From: Chloroflexota bacterium
Lineage (GTDB): Bacteria > Chloroflexota > Anaerolineae > Caldilineales > Caldilineaceae
Length of the DNA stretch: 37,764 bases
Assembly: GCA_024277175.1 (NCBI GenBank)
Contig: JAJRVT010000109.1
Location: forward strand, 1 to 37,764
Direction: 5' to 3'
Part shown: in pieces, positions 28,368-36,327 of the stretch
Position numbering within the stretch: position 1 is the first letter of the stretch
Layout: each line of letters starts with the position of its first letter
Notes under the pieces: generated by a model
Database searches by the model: none
What the model was told of the DNA's origin: nothing
What the model saw: only the letters and a program-made list of their open reading frames with translations
Program-made: the position numbers and the translations under genes

Positions 28368-29360
28368 TCAGGTCGCTGGCTCCGGTTCGTAGAGGAAACA
28401 ACTGACGCTATGGGTGGGGGAGACCTCGGTCACGCCGGGCGCGCGCTGATCGCAGACCCCGATGATGCGCTGCGGACAACGGGTGTGGAAAAGGCAGCCG
28501 CGGGGGCGCGCCAACGGGCTGGGAATATCGCCCTCCACAGGCGTGAGGCGCTGGTCCAACTGATCCAGCCGGGGGATGGCCTTGAGCAGCCCCTGGGTGT
28601 ACGGGTGCTGTGGCGTGCGGATGATCTCGCGCGTCGTCCCCCGCTCCGCGATGCGCCCCAGGTACATGACCGCCACCTCGTCCGCGATCTGGGCGATGAC
28701 GCCCAGGTCGTGGGTGATGAAAATGATGGCCATGGCGAACTCGTTCTTGAGATGGCGCATGAGGTCCAGAATCTGGGCCTGGATGGTCACGTCCAGGGCG
28801 GTAGTTGGCTCGTCGGCGATGAGTAGGGACGGTTCGGTGGAGAGCGCCAGCGCGATCATGGCGCGCTGGCGCATGCCGCCGGACAGCTCGAATGGGTACT
28901 GATCGACGCGCACCTCCGGGTTGGAGATGCCCACCCGCTTGAGCATGCCGATGGCCAGGACGCGGGCTTCGCTTTTGCCGATGTCCCGGTGCTCGCGCAC
29001 GGCTTCGATGATCTGGTTGCCGATGGTGTAGACCGGCGAGAAGGAGGCCATGGGCTCCTGGAAGACCATGGCGATCTCATCGCCGCGAATCTCGCGGATG
29101 ATCTCGCTTTTGGGGTCCAGCGTCGCGATATCGACGATATGGCCGTTGCGGCGCTGGAAGATGATGGAAGACTCTTCGTTCACCATCGCGGTGTCCGGCA
29201 ATAATTGCATGATCGTCTTGACGCTCACGCTTTTGCCGGAGCCGCTCTCGCCCACGATCCCCAGCGTGCGCCCGCGATGGACGTCGAAATCGATGCCATC
29301 CACCGCAGTGATCACGCCCTCGTCGGTGCGAAAGGCCACCTTCAAGTTGCGGACGCGCAA
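28368..29360 (-). CDS. dppD: Oligopeptide/dipeptide ABC transporter ATPase DppD, start region lost
   Basis: A 330-codon frame with all ABC ATPase motifs: Walker A GESGSGKS (37-44), signature [13 protein letters not shown], Walker [13 protein letters not shown], and the C-terminal oligopeptide-ATPase extension with CLFHTRCP. Nothing in the domain is broken, but no ATG or ribosome-binding site precedes it. The first possible codon is a TTG at 29360, and the upstream DNA is a truncated dppA read in another frame. The permease genes dppB and dppC, normally between dppA and dppD, are missing. With dppF also cut, it has no partners here and is probably a recent relic. Confidence 0.8.
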   Translation of the reverse strand: MRVRNLKVAFRTDEGVITAVDGIDFDVHRGRTLGIVGESGSGKSVSVKTIMQLLPDTAMVNEESSIIFQRRNGHIVDIATLDPKSEIIREIRGDEIAMVFQEPMASFSPVYTIGNQIIEAVREHRDIGKSEARVLAIGMLKRVGISNPEVRVDQYPFELSGGMRQRAMIALALSTEPSLLIADEPTTALDVTIQAQILDLMRHLKNEFAMAIIFITHDLGVIAQIADEVAVMYLGRIAERGTTREIIRTPQHPYTQGLLKAIPRLDQLDQRLTPVEGDIPSPLARPRGCLFHTRCPQRIIGVCDQRAPGVTEVSPTHSVSCFLYEPEPAT

Positions 29361-29371
29361 CAGCGCATCGC

Positions 29372-30281
29372 TGAAAATATGGTCTGGCCCACCGCATTGC
29401 CCAGGGCGACGCTGTAGCCGCCGTTTTCCTCATTCTCGCCCAGGCTCATACCCGTTTCCTCCATAGCCTGATCGAAGAAGTGTTTGGGCTGGAAGGGTTG
29501 GATATAGGTGGTGGCGAAGAAGCTGAGAATGCCGGGCGTCGGCGTGGGGAGGGTGAATTTGACGGTGGCGTCGTCAATGGCTTCCGCGGTCATGGTCCCG
29601 TCGCCGAACGTGGCCCAGCCAGGCGTCTCCGGATAGACGTCGGGGTTGAGGATGATCTCGTTCATCCAGAACTCCACGTCGGCGGCAGTGAAAGGCTCAC
29701 CGTCGGACCACTTGTGTCCTTTGCGCAGGAAGAAGGTCACTTCGGTGAAGTCATCGTTCCATTCCCAGCCCTTGGCCACGTTTGGCTCGATGGTCGGTAA
29801 TCCTCGCCGTAGCGCACCAGGTTGACGTGGCGCGTGCTCAGGAAGTCGGATGTGCCGGCCTCCGTGGCGTTGGAGAGGGCGTGGAACTGGCCGCCGTATG
29901 TTCCGATGGCCTCATAGGGCACGATGACCAGCGGCTCTTCAGGCAGCCGTTCATCCACCGGCGGCAGTTCGGAGTTGCGGGTGATGCGGGCGTTCAGGTC
30001 GCTGATGGCGGGATTCTCGCTGAAGCTCAGTTCGCAACTGGCCGCGTCCTGGAACTCGGCCAACTCGTATTGGCGGAGATATTCGCCCGGGGCCACGTCC
30101 ATGCGATCGGCCAGGGTCACCGTGGGGCAACCGCCGTCGGCCGCGGCTTCAGTCGTCGTCGCTCCTTCCTGACTTGCCGCCGGGGCAGCTCTTCGGCCGG
30201 GGCGCCGCCGCCGCAGCCAGCCAGGATCAGCAGCGCTGTCAGGCCAATGATCAGGAGCCAGGTTCGTTTCATTCGTCTCAT
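29372..30281 (-). pseudogene. Peptide-binding lipoprotein DppA/OppA (SBP family 5), frameshifted and truncated
   Basis: From the ATG at 30281 (GAGGAG upstream), the signal peptide MKRTWLLIIGL...LILAGC is intact with a lipobox. A one-base loss near 30190 moves the frame to ATTTEAAADGGCPTV and on to RYGEDYR. A second one-base loss near 29796 shifts again to VAKGWEWNDDFTEV, then the family-5 hallmark LRKGHKWSDGEPFTAADVEF. The protein breaks off around SVALGNAVGQ (near 29380), where it meets dppD. About half of a normal SBP is present. Confidence 0.85.
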
Positions 30282-30344
30282 TTTTTCTCCTCACGAGTAG
30301 GGGGGAGCAGGGGCGGAAACGGAATACGATGCGCTAAAAGCGGT

Positions 30345-30511
30345 GCATTGCGGTGTATGCGTTATTGTCCATGGCTCAGGCGTTCCCGTTCGGATGTCAG
30401 TGGGCGAATCCGATGAGATCCGGCGCGGCCATTCCTTTGTCCCAGGTCATGATCGCCGCGCACTGGCGGACGTCATGCCACGCGGCATCGCCGGGCTTGA
30501 TGTTTTGTTCA
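30345..30511 (-). pseudogene. Decayed copy of the methyltransferase N-terminus
   Basis: After a one-base shift close to the ATG at 30511, the minus strand reads NIKPGDAAWHDVRQ...TWDKGMAAPDLIGFA, which lines up with NVKRINADWWDAR...PWDRGTVAPEIIEFA of the methyltransferase at 25799-26398. A further shift follows, with HPNGNA resembling HPGKGA; then similarity ends before motif I. The DNA around the ATG, including ACTACGATAGA, also matches the functional copy. Confidence 0.75.
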
Positions 30512-30599
30512 TGTTGTCGATAATCTTGGAACTACGATAGAGAACGCGCGTGGAGCGGACTGGCTTACGCGCGTTTTTGCGGAACTGGGAGCTTTCTCT

Positions 30600-30715
30600 G
30601 TGTCGGACGATCAGGGTGGAGGCCTGCAATCCGGACAGATTTTTGGGCAGCGTTTTCGGCTGACAGGGGTGATCCCGGGCCACGCTGCGCAGAATGTCGT
30701 CCAGATCACAAGCGC
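30600..30715 (-). pseudogene. Decayed fragment of an alpha/beta hydrolase paralogue
   Basis: The minus-strand peptide MARDHPCQPKTLPKNLSGLQ corresponds to MARELPRRQKTLPQDLAGLQ in the hydrolase at 26502-27437. Both flanks are missing. A ribosome-binding-site-like AAGGAGG and a TGCTATACT promoter copy lie just upstream (30729-30752), in the same order as in the intact locus but with the leader ORF and most of the hydrolase deleted. Confidence 0.8.
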
Positions 30716-30800
30716 CTCCTTTTTTTCAGGGAAAATCCGTGGGCGGAGTATAGCACATTCAATTGGGACAATTGGGATGTTCAACCGGGAAAAATCCACC

Positions 30801-30902
30801 GGGTGCATTCTCTGTTGGGGGCGAAATTCCCGTGCCTCGAACGTGCCGGGGAGTTCGGAACTCCCCGGCACATGCCTGCGACCCCCAAATCAGAATGCAC
30901 CC
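30801..30902. repeat. Large two-stem hairpin repeat
   Basis: Outer arms GGGTGCATTCT (30801-30811) and AGAATGCACCC (30892-30902) are exact complements, followed inward by GGGGG/CCCCC tracts. The inner stem GTGCCGGGGAGTT (30843-30855) with AACTCCCCGGCAC (30859-30871) is a perfect 13-bp hairpin with a CGG loop. It lies just downstream of the secreted FnIII-like protein gene and may end that operon. It is the only copy in the window. Confidence 0.85.
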
Positions 30903-30935
30903 AAATCCACCCAAATTCTTCTGGGCGAGAGGGGG

Positions 30936-31385
30936 TTACCTGTCGCTGTTTGCGCGTGCGGTCGCCATCAGGGGCAGATAGAGGCAAGTGGGTTTAGCCG
31001 GGTTAGCCAGAACGATCTGCTGGGCCAGGGAGAGACGAAAAGAGGCGTCGAAGGCGTAGAGCCGGTAGAGGTAGCGACGCCCCGGTCCAGCCTGGGCGTC
31101 CAGCACTTTATATTCGCCCGGGCCGTGGGCGGTCAGGGGGATGGGGTTGACCCAGCCGTTCTCCTGTTGGCCGTCCAGACTGAGGCGATGCACTTTGTAA
31201 CCGACCACGCCTTCCTCATATGACGTCGTCCAGGAGATGACCAACAACTCGGGGTTGCACTGCATGGTCAACTGGTGCTCGGTCAGCGTCACCTCCACGG
31301 ACCGGGCGGTAGCCCCTTGCACCGGCCCGCGGCCCAGCAGCATCCAGAGGAACGCACTGGCGGCCAGCAGAATGCGCCCGCTCAC
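30936..31385 (-). CDS. Secreted protein with an FnIII-like domain
   Basis: A 149-residue protein with a signal peptide (residues 1 to about 26, ending GPVQGATA). The mature part reads like one fibronectin type III domain: SWTTSYEEGVVGYKVHR, then YKVLDAQAGPGRRYLYRLYA. The C-terminus is short and hydrophobic. The GTG start overlaps the stop of the alpha/beta hydrolase as GTGA, so the two genes form a translationally coupled pair. The function is unknown; such domains usually bind other proteins or glycans. Confidence 0.78.
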   Translation of the reverse strand: MSGRILLAASAFLWMLLGRGPVQGATARSVEVTLTEHQLTMQCNPELLVISWTTSYEEGVVGYKVHRLSLDGQQENGWVNPIPLTAHGPGEYKVLDAQAGPGRRYLYRLYAFDASFRLSLAQQIVLANPAKPTCLYLPLMATARANSDR

Positions 31386-32260
31386 CCGTCACCGTCCGGA
31401 CCGATCTCGTCCTCTTCCGTTTGGCCTCGGATCTGCCCGTAGGCGGCGTAATCTTCGGTCACGAAGTCGACGATCAGCTCCGCCAGACGCAGGGGGGCCT
31501 CGATCGGAGGGCTGTGGCCCACGCCCCGCATGACTTCCAGATTGTTGGCCCCAGGGATCGCGATCAGGGTGCGGGTCACCGCATCCCGGTTGACGAGCGC
31601 GTCTTGGTCGCCCCAGATGATGACGGTGGGCAGGGTCAGGGCTTGAGCGTCAGCGAAGCGATTCCACTGATTTAGCGCGCCGGCCGTGGCTGTGAAGGCT
31701 GCCGGCGCCTGTTCGGCCGCATCCTCCACCAGTTGCGCAAAGAAATCTGCGGCTGCTTCGTTACCGGGCGTCCGTTCCCGGGGGAAGGTGGGGGCCATTG
31801 CGATCAGCCCCTGCTCCAACAGCGCCCGGTCCGTCTTCATTTTCTCCAGGGCCACGACGCCATCCACGGGGGTGAATATCCCCTCGACCGGAACCGGGTT
31901 GATCAGGATAAGGGTGGAGGGGCTATCGGGGTGGGTGAGCGTATATTCCACAGCGATGGCCGCGGCGCTGGAGTGGGCGACCAGGTCGAAGCCGCGCAGG
32001 TGCATGGCCTCCACAAAGGCGTGGAGGTCCGCTGCTTGTTCTTCGATGGCGTAGGCGTGTTCATCGCCTACGCGTTCACTCCGGCCGCAGCCACGCAGAT
32101 CGGGGGCGATGGACAGGATATCGGCCGGCAGCAGATCCATGAACGGGACCCACCAGCGGCCGCTGGCGAAGCTGCCGTGAAGCAGCAGCATGGGCGACCC
32201 TGCGGGGTCGCCATGGGTGCGGTAGTAAAAGGTCATGCGGGGGGTGTCGATAGCGTGCAT
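31382..32260 (-). CDS. Alpha/beta hydrolase with atypical nucleophile elbow
   Basis: A 292-residue alpha/beta-fold protein: LLLHGSFASGRWW (oxyanion segment), PDLRGCGRSE, an acid in WGDQDALVNRD and a histidine in RGVGHSPP. The nucleophile elbow is AHSSA (Ser97) instead of the usual G-x-S-x-G; small residues are kept, so activity is still possible. The C-terminal 20 residues are acidic. Closest overall pattern is epoxide-hydrolase/haloperoxidase-like esterases. An ATG at 32236 is an alternative start. Its stop overlaps the start of the FnIII-like protein gene. Confidence 0.88.
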   Translation of the reverse strand: MHAIDTPRMTFYYRTHGDPAGSPMLLLHGSFASGRWWVPFMDLLPADILSIAPDLRGCGRSERVGDEHAYAIEEQAADLHAFVEAMHLRGFDLVAHSSAAAIAVEYTLTHPDSPSTLILINPVPVEGIFTPVDGVVALEKMKTDRALLEQGLIAMAPTFPRERTPGNEAAADFFAQLVEDAAEQAPAAFTATAGALNQWNRFADAQALTLPTVIIWGDQDALVNRDAVTRTLIAIPGANNLEVMRGVGHSPPIEAPLRLAELIVDFVTEDYAAYGQIRGQTEEDEIGPDGDG

Positions 32261-32346
32261 ATATTCAGGGATCCTTGGGAAGTGTCAGATAACCAACGGG
32301 ACAGGGCGAACGGCGGGTGCGTCCGCAAGTAAACGGCTGTTCTTTA

Positions 32347-32376
32347 CATTTATTTCGCGTAGTCATAAACAGTCAA
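32347..32376 (-). promoter_or_regulatory. Candidate promoter of the hydrolase-FnIII pair
   Basis: On the minus strand, TTGACT (32376-32371) is followed after 18 bases by TAAATG (32352-32347). The surrounding 60 bases are notably AT-rich compared with the genes around. The leader to the ATG at 32260 would be about 80 bases. Confidence 0.4.
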
Positions 32377-32417
32377 CAACAAATAAATCAAAAAATCACC
32401 GAACCATCCCATATCCG

Positions 32418-33242
32418 TCAACGTGGAAGGATGGCCGGAAAAATCTGCCGATAGATGTCTTGATTGGCGGCGGCCAAAGACGGATACGCGTGGGAAAGAT
32501 AATCATGGCGCACGAACGGCGTGGGAAAAATCGGCCCTCCGTCCAGGGTGGTGAGCAGGGCGCCGGCCTCAGACAGGATAAGGGCGACGGCGGCCAGGTC
32601 CCAGATCTTAGGCGTGGTCTCGATGCCAGCCAGGGCGGTGCCGTCCGCTACTTTGGTCATGTGATAGGCCGCGGACCCCAGAATGCGGGCCTTGAGAGGC
32701 GTCTCCACACGGTAGCGGCGTACGGTGCGCGTGCACTGCATGATCAGTTGCTGGTCACCAGCTTTTTTGTCAGATGCGCTTTGGATTTTCTCGCCGTTTC
32801 GTGTAGCCGAATGACCGATCATGGCCGCATAGGTCTCCTGGAGCAGGGGGAAGTGGACCACGCCGACCACAGGCTGGCCACGGTGAAGCAGGGCGATGCT
32901 TACGCCCCAAATCAGCAGACCGCGCGCGAAGTTGGTGGTGCCGTCGATGGGATCGATGACCCAGGTAAACTCGTTGATCGGGTCGTAGACCGTATCCTGT
33001 TCTTCGCTGAGAACTGCGTGATCCGGGTAGACCGCTTTGATCCCCTCGGTGATCGCCTGGTCGTTGCGCTCGTCGGCAAGGGTGACCAAGGTGCCGTCTC
33101 CCTTGCGCCGCGCGGCGCTGTGACGAAAGGCGTCGGCCGCCAATTGGCCGGCCTCCAACGCCAGTTTCAATGCCAATTCATGGAAAGCGGTCAGTTGCGA
33201 TCCGGTCAAGTCTGTTTGAGTCGTCTCTAGCGGTTGGGGCAT
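32418..33242 (-). CDS. Inositol-monophosphatase-family enzyme
   Basis: A 274-residue Mg-dependent phosphatase of the IMPase/FBPase/CysQ superfamily. Metal ligands are seen in LSEEQD (Glu80-Glu81), in DPIDGTTNFARG (Asp98, Asp101) and in IWDLAA near residue 220. The family hydrolyses inositol phosphate, fructose-1,6-bisphosphate, PAP or histidinol phosphate; which one cannot be told. The ATG at 33242 was chosen because AAAGGA lies about 6 bases upstream; a TTG at 33260 would overlap this site. DNA just upstream (CAATCTTCAATTTC) is like the ITR of repeat family 2. Confidence 0.93.
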   Translation of the reverse strand: MPQPLETTQTDLTGSQLTAFHELALKLALEAGQLAADAFRHSAARRKGDGTLVTLADERNDQAITEGIKAVYPDHAVLSEEQDTVYDPINEFTWVIDPIDGTTNFARGLLIWGVSIALLHRGQPVVGVVHFPLLQETYAAMIGHSATRNGEKIQSASDKKAGDQQLIMQCTRTVRRYRVETPLKARILGSAAYHMTKVADGTALAGIETTPKIWDLAAVALILSEAGALLTTLDGGPIFPTPFVRHDYLSHAYPSLAAANQDIYRQIFPAILPR

Positions 33243-33271
33243 GCGGTATCCTTTTCTCAATCTTCAATTTC

Positions 33272-34246
33272 TCACAAAAGCGCCACAACGCGCACAACCC
33301 ACTGATAGAGCCGCCGTCGCACGTCAGCGATGCGCTCCATGTTGGGAGGCTGAACGGGCGTGTCCGCGGTCTGATCGCCGATGAAAAGGCCGCGGTTGAC
33401 TTCGATCAACATGCCCGGTGGCGGGTAGGCGCCGCCGTTGGGGCTGAAGGGCGGTGCGGCCAGGTATCCGGGGCGGGAATATTCGCGGATGATATAGCCC
33501 CCCAGAAAAGGCCAGTTGATGGCCACCCGGGGCGCAATGACGCCGGGCGCCGGCTCCAGCAGACAGAGATCGTCGAACAGTTCGGCGGCGATGCGGGCCG
33601 CCTCCCGGATCAACTCGCCGGAACAGCTTGTGTGGCCGCCGGGCTCTCGAGGCTCGCCGTTGGCGTCCCCCATGTTGGAGAGGCCGATCAGGGGGCGAAT
33701 CGCGCCCGGATAGGCGTAGGCCGCCGGCCCGCGCTGGGCCATGCTGTGACAGTCCAGGAAGAGTTTGGTGCGGCCTGCGTAGGTTTGTTGGGCCGTGTTC
33801 AGGCGCAGGTGATAGCTCCACCAGTAATGTTCGAGCAGATCCACCTGCTGCCGGTAGCTGATGGGATCCTTATAGATCGGGCGTCCGTAGCTGGTGCGGG
33901 TCTTCACCGGGCCATCGGGATTGGCCAGGTCATCTGGGTGGCGGTTGACATCAATGAGCGCGCGGGCGATGGGCATGGTCACCATTTCCAGCGTGCCCGG
34001 CTCGTGACCGGGCGGGATCAGATCGCTTAGGTCGGGGTGGCTGAAATCGTAATGTATATCCGCCCACAGATCGGCGTCATTGCTGAGATCGACCTCGGAG
34101 ATCGCCAAGCTCTGCTGCACTTCCGGGGGAACGCCCAAGCCGGCGTGGGGGCAGCTTTGGATGATGGGCAGTGGGCCGTGCAGCGACGAGGTCTGGGGCG
34201 CAAGGCTGGACAGTGATTGGCGAACGGAGTGTGAACTGTTGGACAT
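33272..34246 (-). CDS. N-formylglutamate-amidohydrolase-family enzyme
   Basis: A 324-residue protein with the family pattern: IIQSCPHAGLGVPPE, DADLWADIHYDF, ARALIDVNRHPDD, LFLDCHSM and near the end MLIEVNRGLF. These hold the zinc ligands and catalytic residues of N-formylglutamate deformylase (HutG type), which is related to zinc carboxypeptidases. No other histidine-utilisation gene is seen nearby, so the substrate may be another N-acyl amino acid. Only a weak ribosome-binding site precedes the ATG. The gene is 20 bases downstream of trkH and 29 bases upstream of the phosphatase, suggesting one transcript. Confidence 0.85.
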   Translation of the reverse strand: MSNSSHSVRQSLSSLAPQTSSLHGPLPIIQSCPHAGLGVPPEVQQSLAISEVDLSNDADLWADIHYDFSHPDLSDLIPPGHEPGTLEMVTMPIARALIDVNRHPDDLANPDGPVKTRTSYGRPIYKDPISYRQQVDLLEHYWWSYHLRLNTAQQTYAGRTKLFLDCHSMAQRGPAAYAYPGAIRPLIGLSNMGDANGEPREPGGHTSCSGELIREAARIAAELFDDLCLLEPAPGVIAPRVAINWPFLGGYIIREYSRPGYLAAPPFSPNGGAYPPPGMLIEVNRGLFIGDQTADTPVQPPNMERIADVRRRLYQWVVRVVALL

Positions 34247-34266
34247 AAGTAAACGCAGCTTCCAGG

Positions 34267-35802
34267 CTACCCCAGAATGATCGGCTCTTCGGGATAACGA
34301 ACGAAATTCGGCTGTTGGCGTTGGGCCAACGCAATCACAACGGTCAAGGGACCCAATCGTCCCCAGAACATTGTAAACGCGATCAGGAATCGACCAAAAC
34401 CATCGAGACGGCTTGTGAAGTCCAACGAGTAGCCGGTGTTGGAGAACGCACTGACGACCTCGAATCCCACGGTGAATATCTGACCTTCATGATTCAGCGA
34501 CAGGAACATGGTGATCGCCACCACCACCAACGTGCTGACGGTCATGATCGCCACGGCTTTGGCGATGGTCTCGGTGGGGATGGTGCGTCTGAAGGCCACT
34601 GATTTATCATGGCCGCGCGCTGTGGCGATAACGGCGAAGAGGAGTACGGCCACCGCGCTGGTGGAGACGCCGCCAGCCATGCTCGCCGGGGAGCCGCCGA
34701 TGAACATCCACAGCATGATGACGAGTTGGGTGGCCTCGCTCAACTGGTCGACGGGCAGGATCGTCAACCCGGCCGTGCGCGCGGAAACGATGGAGAAAAA
34801 CGCAACCGCAAAGCGCCGGTCCAGGGGCAGGTGCTGTAAAACGGTTTTGTGAAAGACCGGATCCGCCATGAAGATCGCAATGCCAACCAACGTCAGCACC
34901 GCGGCCATGATCAGGGTGAACCGGGTGTTGAGCCCCAGGGTGCGGTCGAAAGGGTAGCTCCATATATCCCAAAGCACCGTGATGCCAAAGCCGCCCAGGA
35001 GGATCAGCGTGCCCATGACCGCCAGGGTGTACCAGTCGTCGCCGAAGCCGAAGAGCACGCCCTTGCCCGCGCCTGAAAATAGATCGAAACCGGCGTTGCA
35101 ATAGCTGCTGATGGAGTGGAAGATGGCGTACCAGAGGGCCTCGCCATCGGGCATCTTGGTGCGCCAGCGCAGCCAGAGCAGGAGCGCGCCCGTCCCCTCG
35201 ATGGCCAGGGTCACGCCCAAAATGTAGATGGCCAGACGCAGTGCGCCCGTGACCTGGTTGACGCCCAGGCTTTGCTGGATAATGAAGCGGTTTTGAAGGT
35301 TGATGCGTCGTCCAACCAGGCGGAAAAGAAGGACGCTGAAGGCGATAAAACCCACGCCCCCCACTTGGAGCAGAAACAAAATGACAATTTCGCCGAAAAA
35401 CGAGAAATCATTGGCCGTGTTGCGCACAGCCAGCCCGGTCACCGTCACCGCGCTGGTGGCGGTGAAAAGTGCGTCACTCCAGCTGATGTGGACGCCAACC
35501 TCTGCGGCCCAGGGTAATTTGAGAAGCGCGCCGCCGATGAGGATGATCAGGGCGAAGCCGGCGATCAGCACCCATGGTCCCTGATGAAATGCAGGGCGGC
35601 GCCGCAACTCCCGCGGCCACATGCCGGCGTCTGCGCTGATTGCCGCCATTTCCTGGACATCTTCGACGGCCGAAGAGAGGTCGATTTTTCGCCCGTAAGG
35701 CGGCGCCTCATCGATTGGCCGTAGTGGCCGGCCTGAACGCGTCTCCCGTCCGCCTTGTTTGCGTTCGTCCGGCTGGGGATCCACTTCCTGTTCATGATTC
35801 AT
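34267..35802 (-). CDS. trkH: Trk/Ktr-type potassium channel subunit (TrkH/KtrB)
   Basis: A 511-residue membrane protein with four M1-P-M2 units. The four selectivity-filter loops read TVTGLAV, CNAGFDL, RTAGLTI and NTGYSLD, each with the conserved glycine that lines the potassium pore. The gating-loop region GGSPASMAGGVSTSA is also clear. It mediates K+ uptake driven by ion gradients, normally with a cytosolic TrkA/KtrA ring; no such gene is in the window. The N-terminus has a hydrophilic extension of about 75 residues, longer than in most KtrB. No ribosome-binding site is evident before the ATG at 35802. The 279 bases upstream hold no gene. Confidence 0.94.
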   Translation of the reverse strand: MNHEQEVDPQPDERKQGGRETRSGRPLRPIDEAPPYGRKIDLSSAVEDVQEMAAISADAGMWPRELRRRPAFHQGPWVLIAGFALIILIGGALLKLPWAAEVGVHISWSDALFTATSAVTVTGLAVRNTANDFSFFGEIVILFLLQVGGVGFIAFSVLLFRLVGRRINLQNRFIIQQSLGVNQVTGALRLAIYILGVTLAIEGTGALLLWLRWRTKMPDGEALWYAIFHSISSYCNAGFDLFSGAGKGVLFGFGDDWYTLAVMGTLILLGGFGITVLWDIWSYPFDRTLGLNTRFTLIMAAVLTLVGIAIFMADPVFHKTVLQHLPLDRRFAVAFFSIVSARTAGLTILPVDQLSEATQLVIMLWMFIGGSPASMAGGVSTSAVAVLLFAVIATARGHDKSVAFRRTIPTETIAKAVAIMTVSTLVVVAITMFLSLNHEGQIFTVGFEVVSAFSNTGYSLDFTSRLDGFGRFLIAFTMFWGRLGPLTVVIALAQRQQPNFVRYPEEPIILG

Positions 35803-36081
35803 AATCGGTTTTAGCCCGTTGTGTCATGGTAAATTTCGTTTCCCGATTATGCACCGGCCCCGGTTTGTGGTCAAACCCGCGCCATCCCGGCAGGCTGTCG
35901 GGGGAGAATAGGGCTATAGACTATCCAACCCAATTCGTTTACCCGTGGTCTATGTGACGAATCTTAGGCTGATTGGTGGAATAGACTGTTTTGTGGTAAA
36001 AATGGGGAAGCTATATCTGCAAGCAACAGCCGTTCCAATGTCCGTCTCATCTTTACACAACCTGATTGGGGAGTTTTCGAG

Positions 36082-36288
36082 ATGCAATTTTGGTTTGGCG
36101 TGGTCGCTGGCCTGTTTACCGGCTGGATATTCGAGTACTTTTTCGGCTGGCGCTCGCGCAGCGAACGCCGTTCTCCAGCCCCTACCCAGCCCCTAGGGAC
36201 GCCAGAAACGCCGGCCCAAACGCCTGACTCCACTCCTCAACATGATGGCGAACCCTCTCAGGAAAACGACGGGGAAAGCAACGCATAA
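36082..36288 (+). CDS. Small single-span membrane protein
   Basis: A 68-residue peptide: an N-terminal hydrophobic, aromatic-rich segment (MQFWFGVVAGLFTGWIFEYF) followed by a basic stretch and a Pro/Gln/Glu-rich, acidic tail. GGGGAG lies 8 bases upstream of the ATG. It is unrelated to anything I recognise. It is followed 39 bases later by a larger membrane-anchored protein, with which it is probably co-transcribed; the two may act together at the membrane. Confidence 0.75.
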   Translation: MQFWFGVVAGLFTGWIFEYFFGWRSRSERRSPAPTQPLGTPETPAQTPDSTPQHDGEPSQENDGESNA

Positions 36289-36327
36289 ATCATTCATCAC
36301 AACCATCCACGGTAAAGGTGTTTAGCG

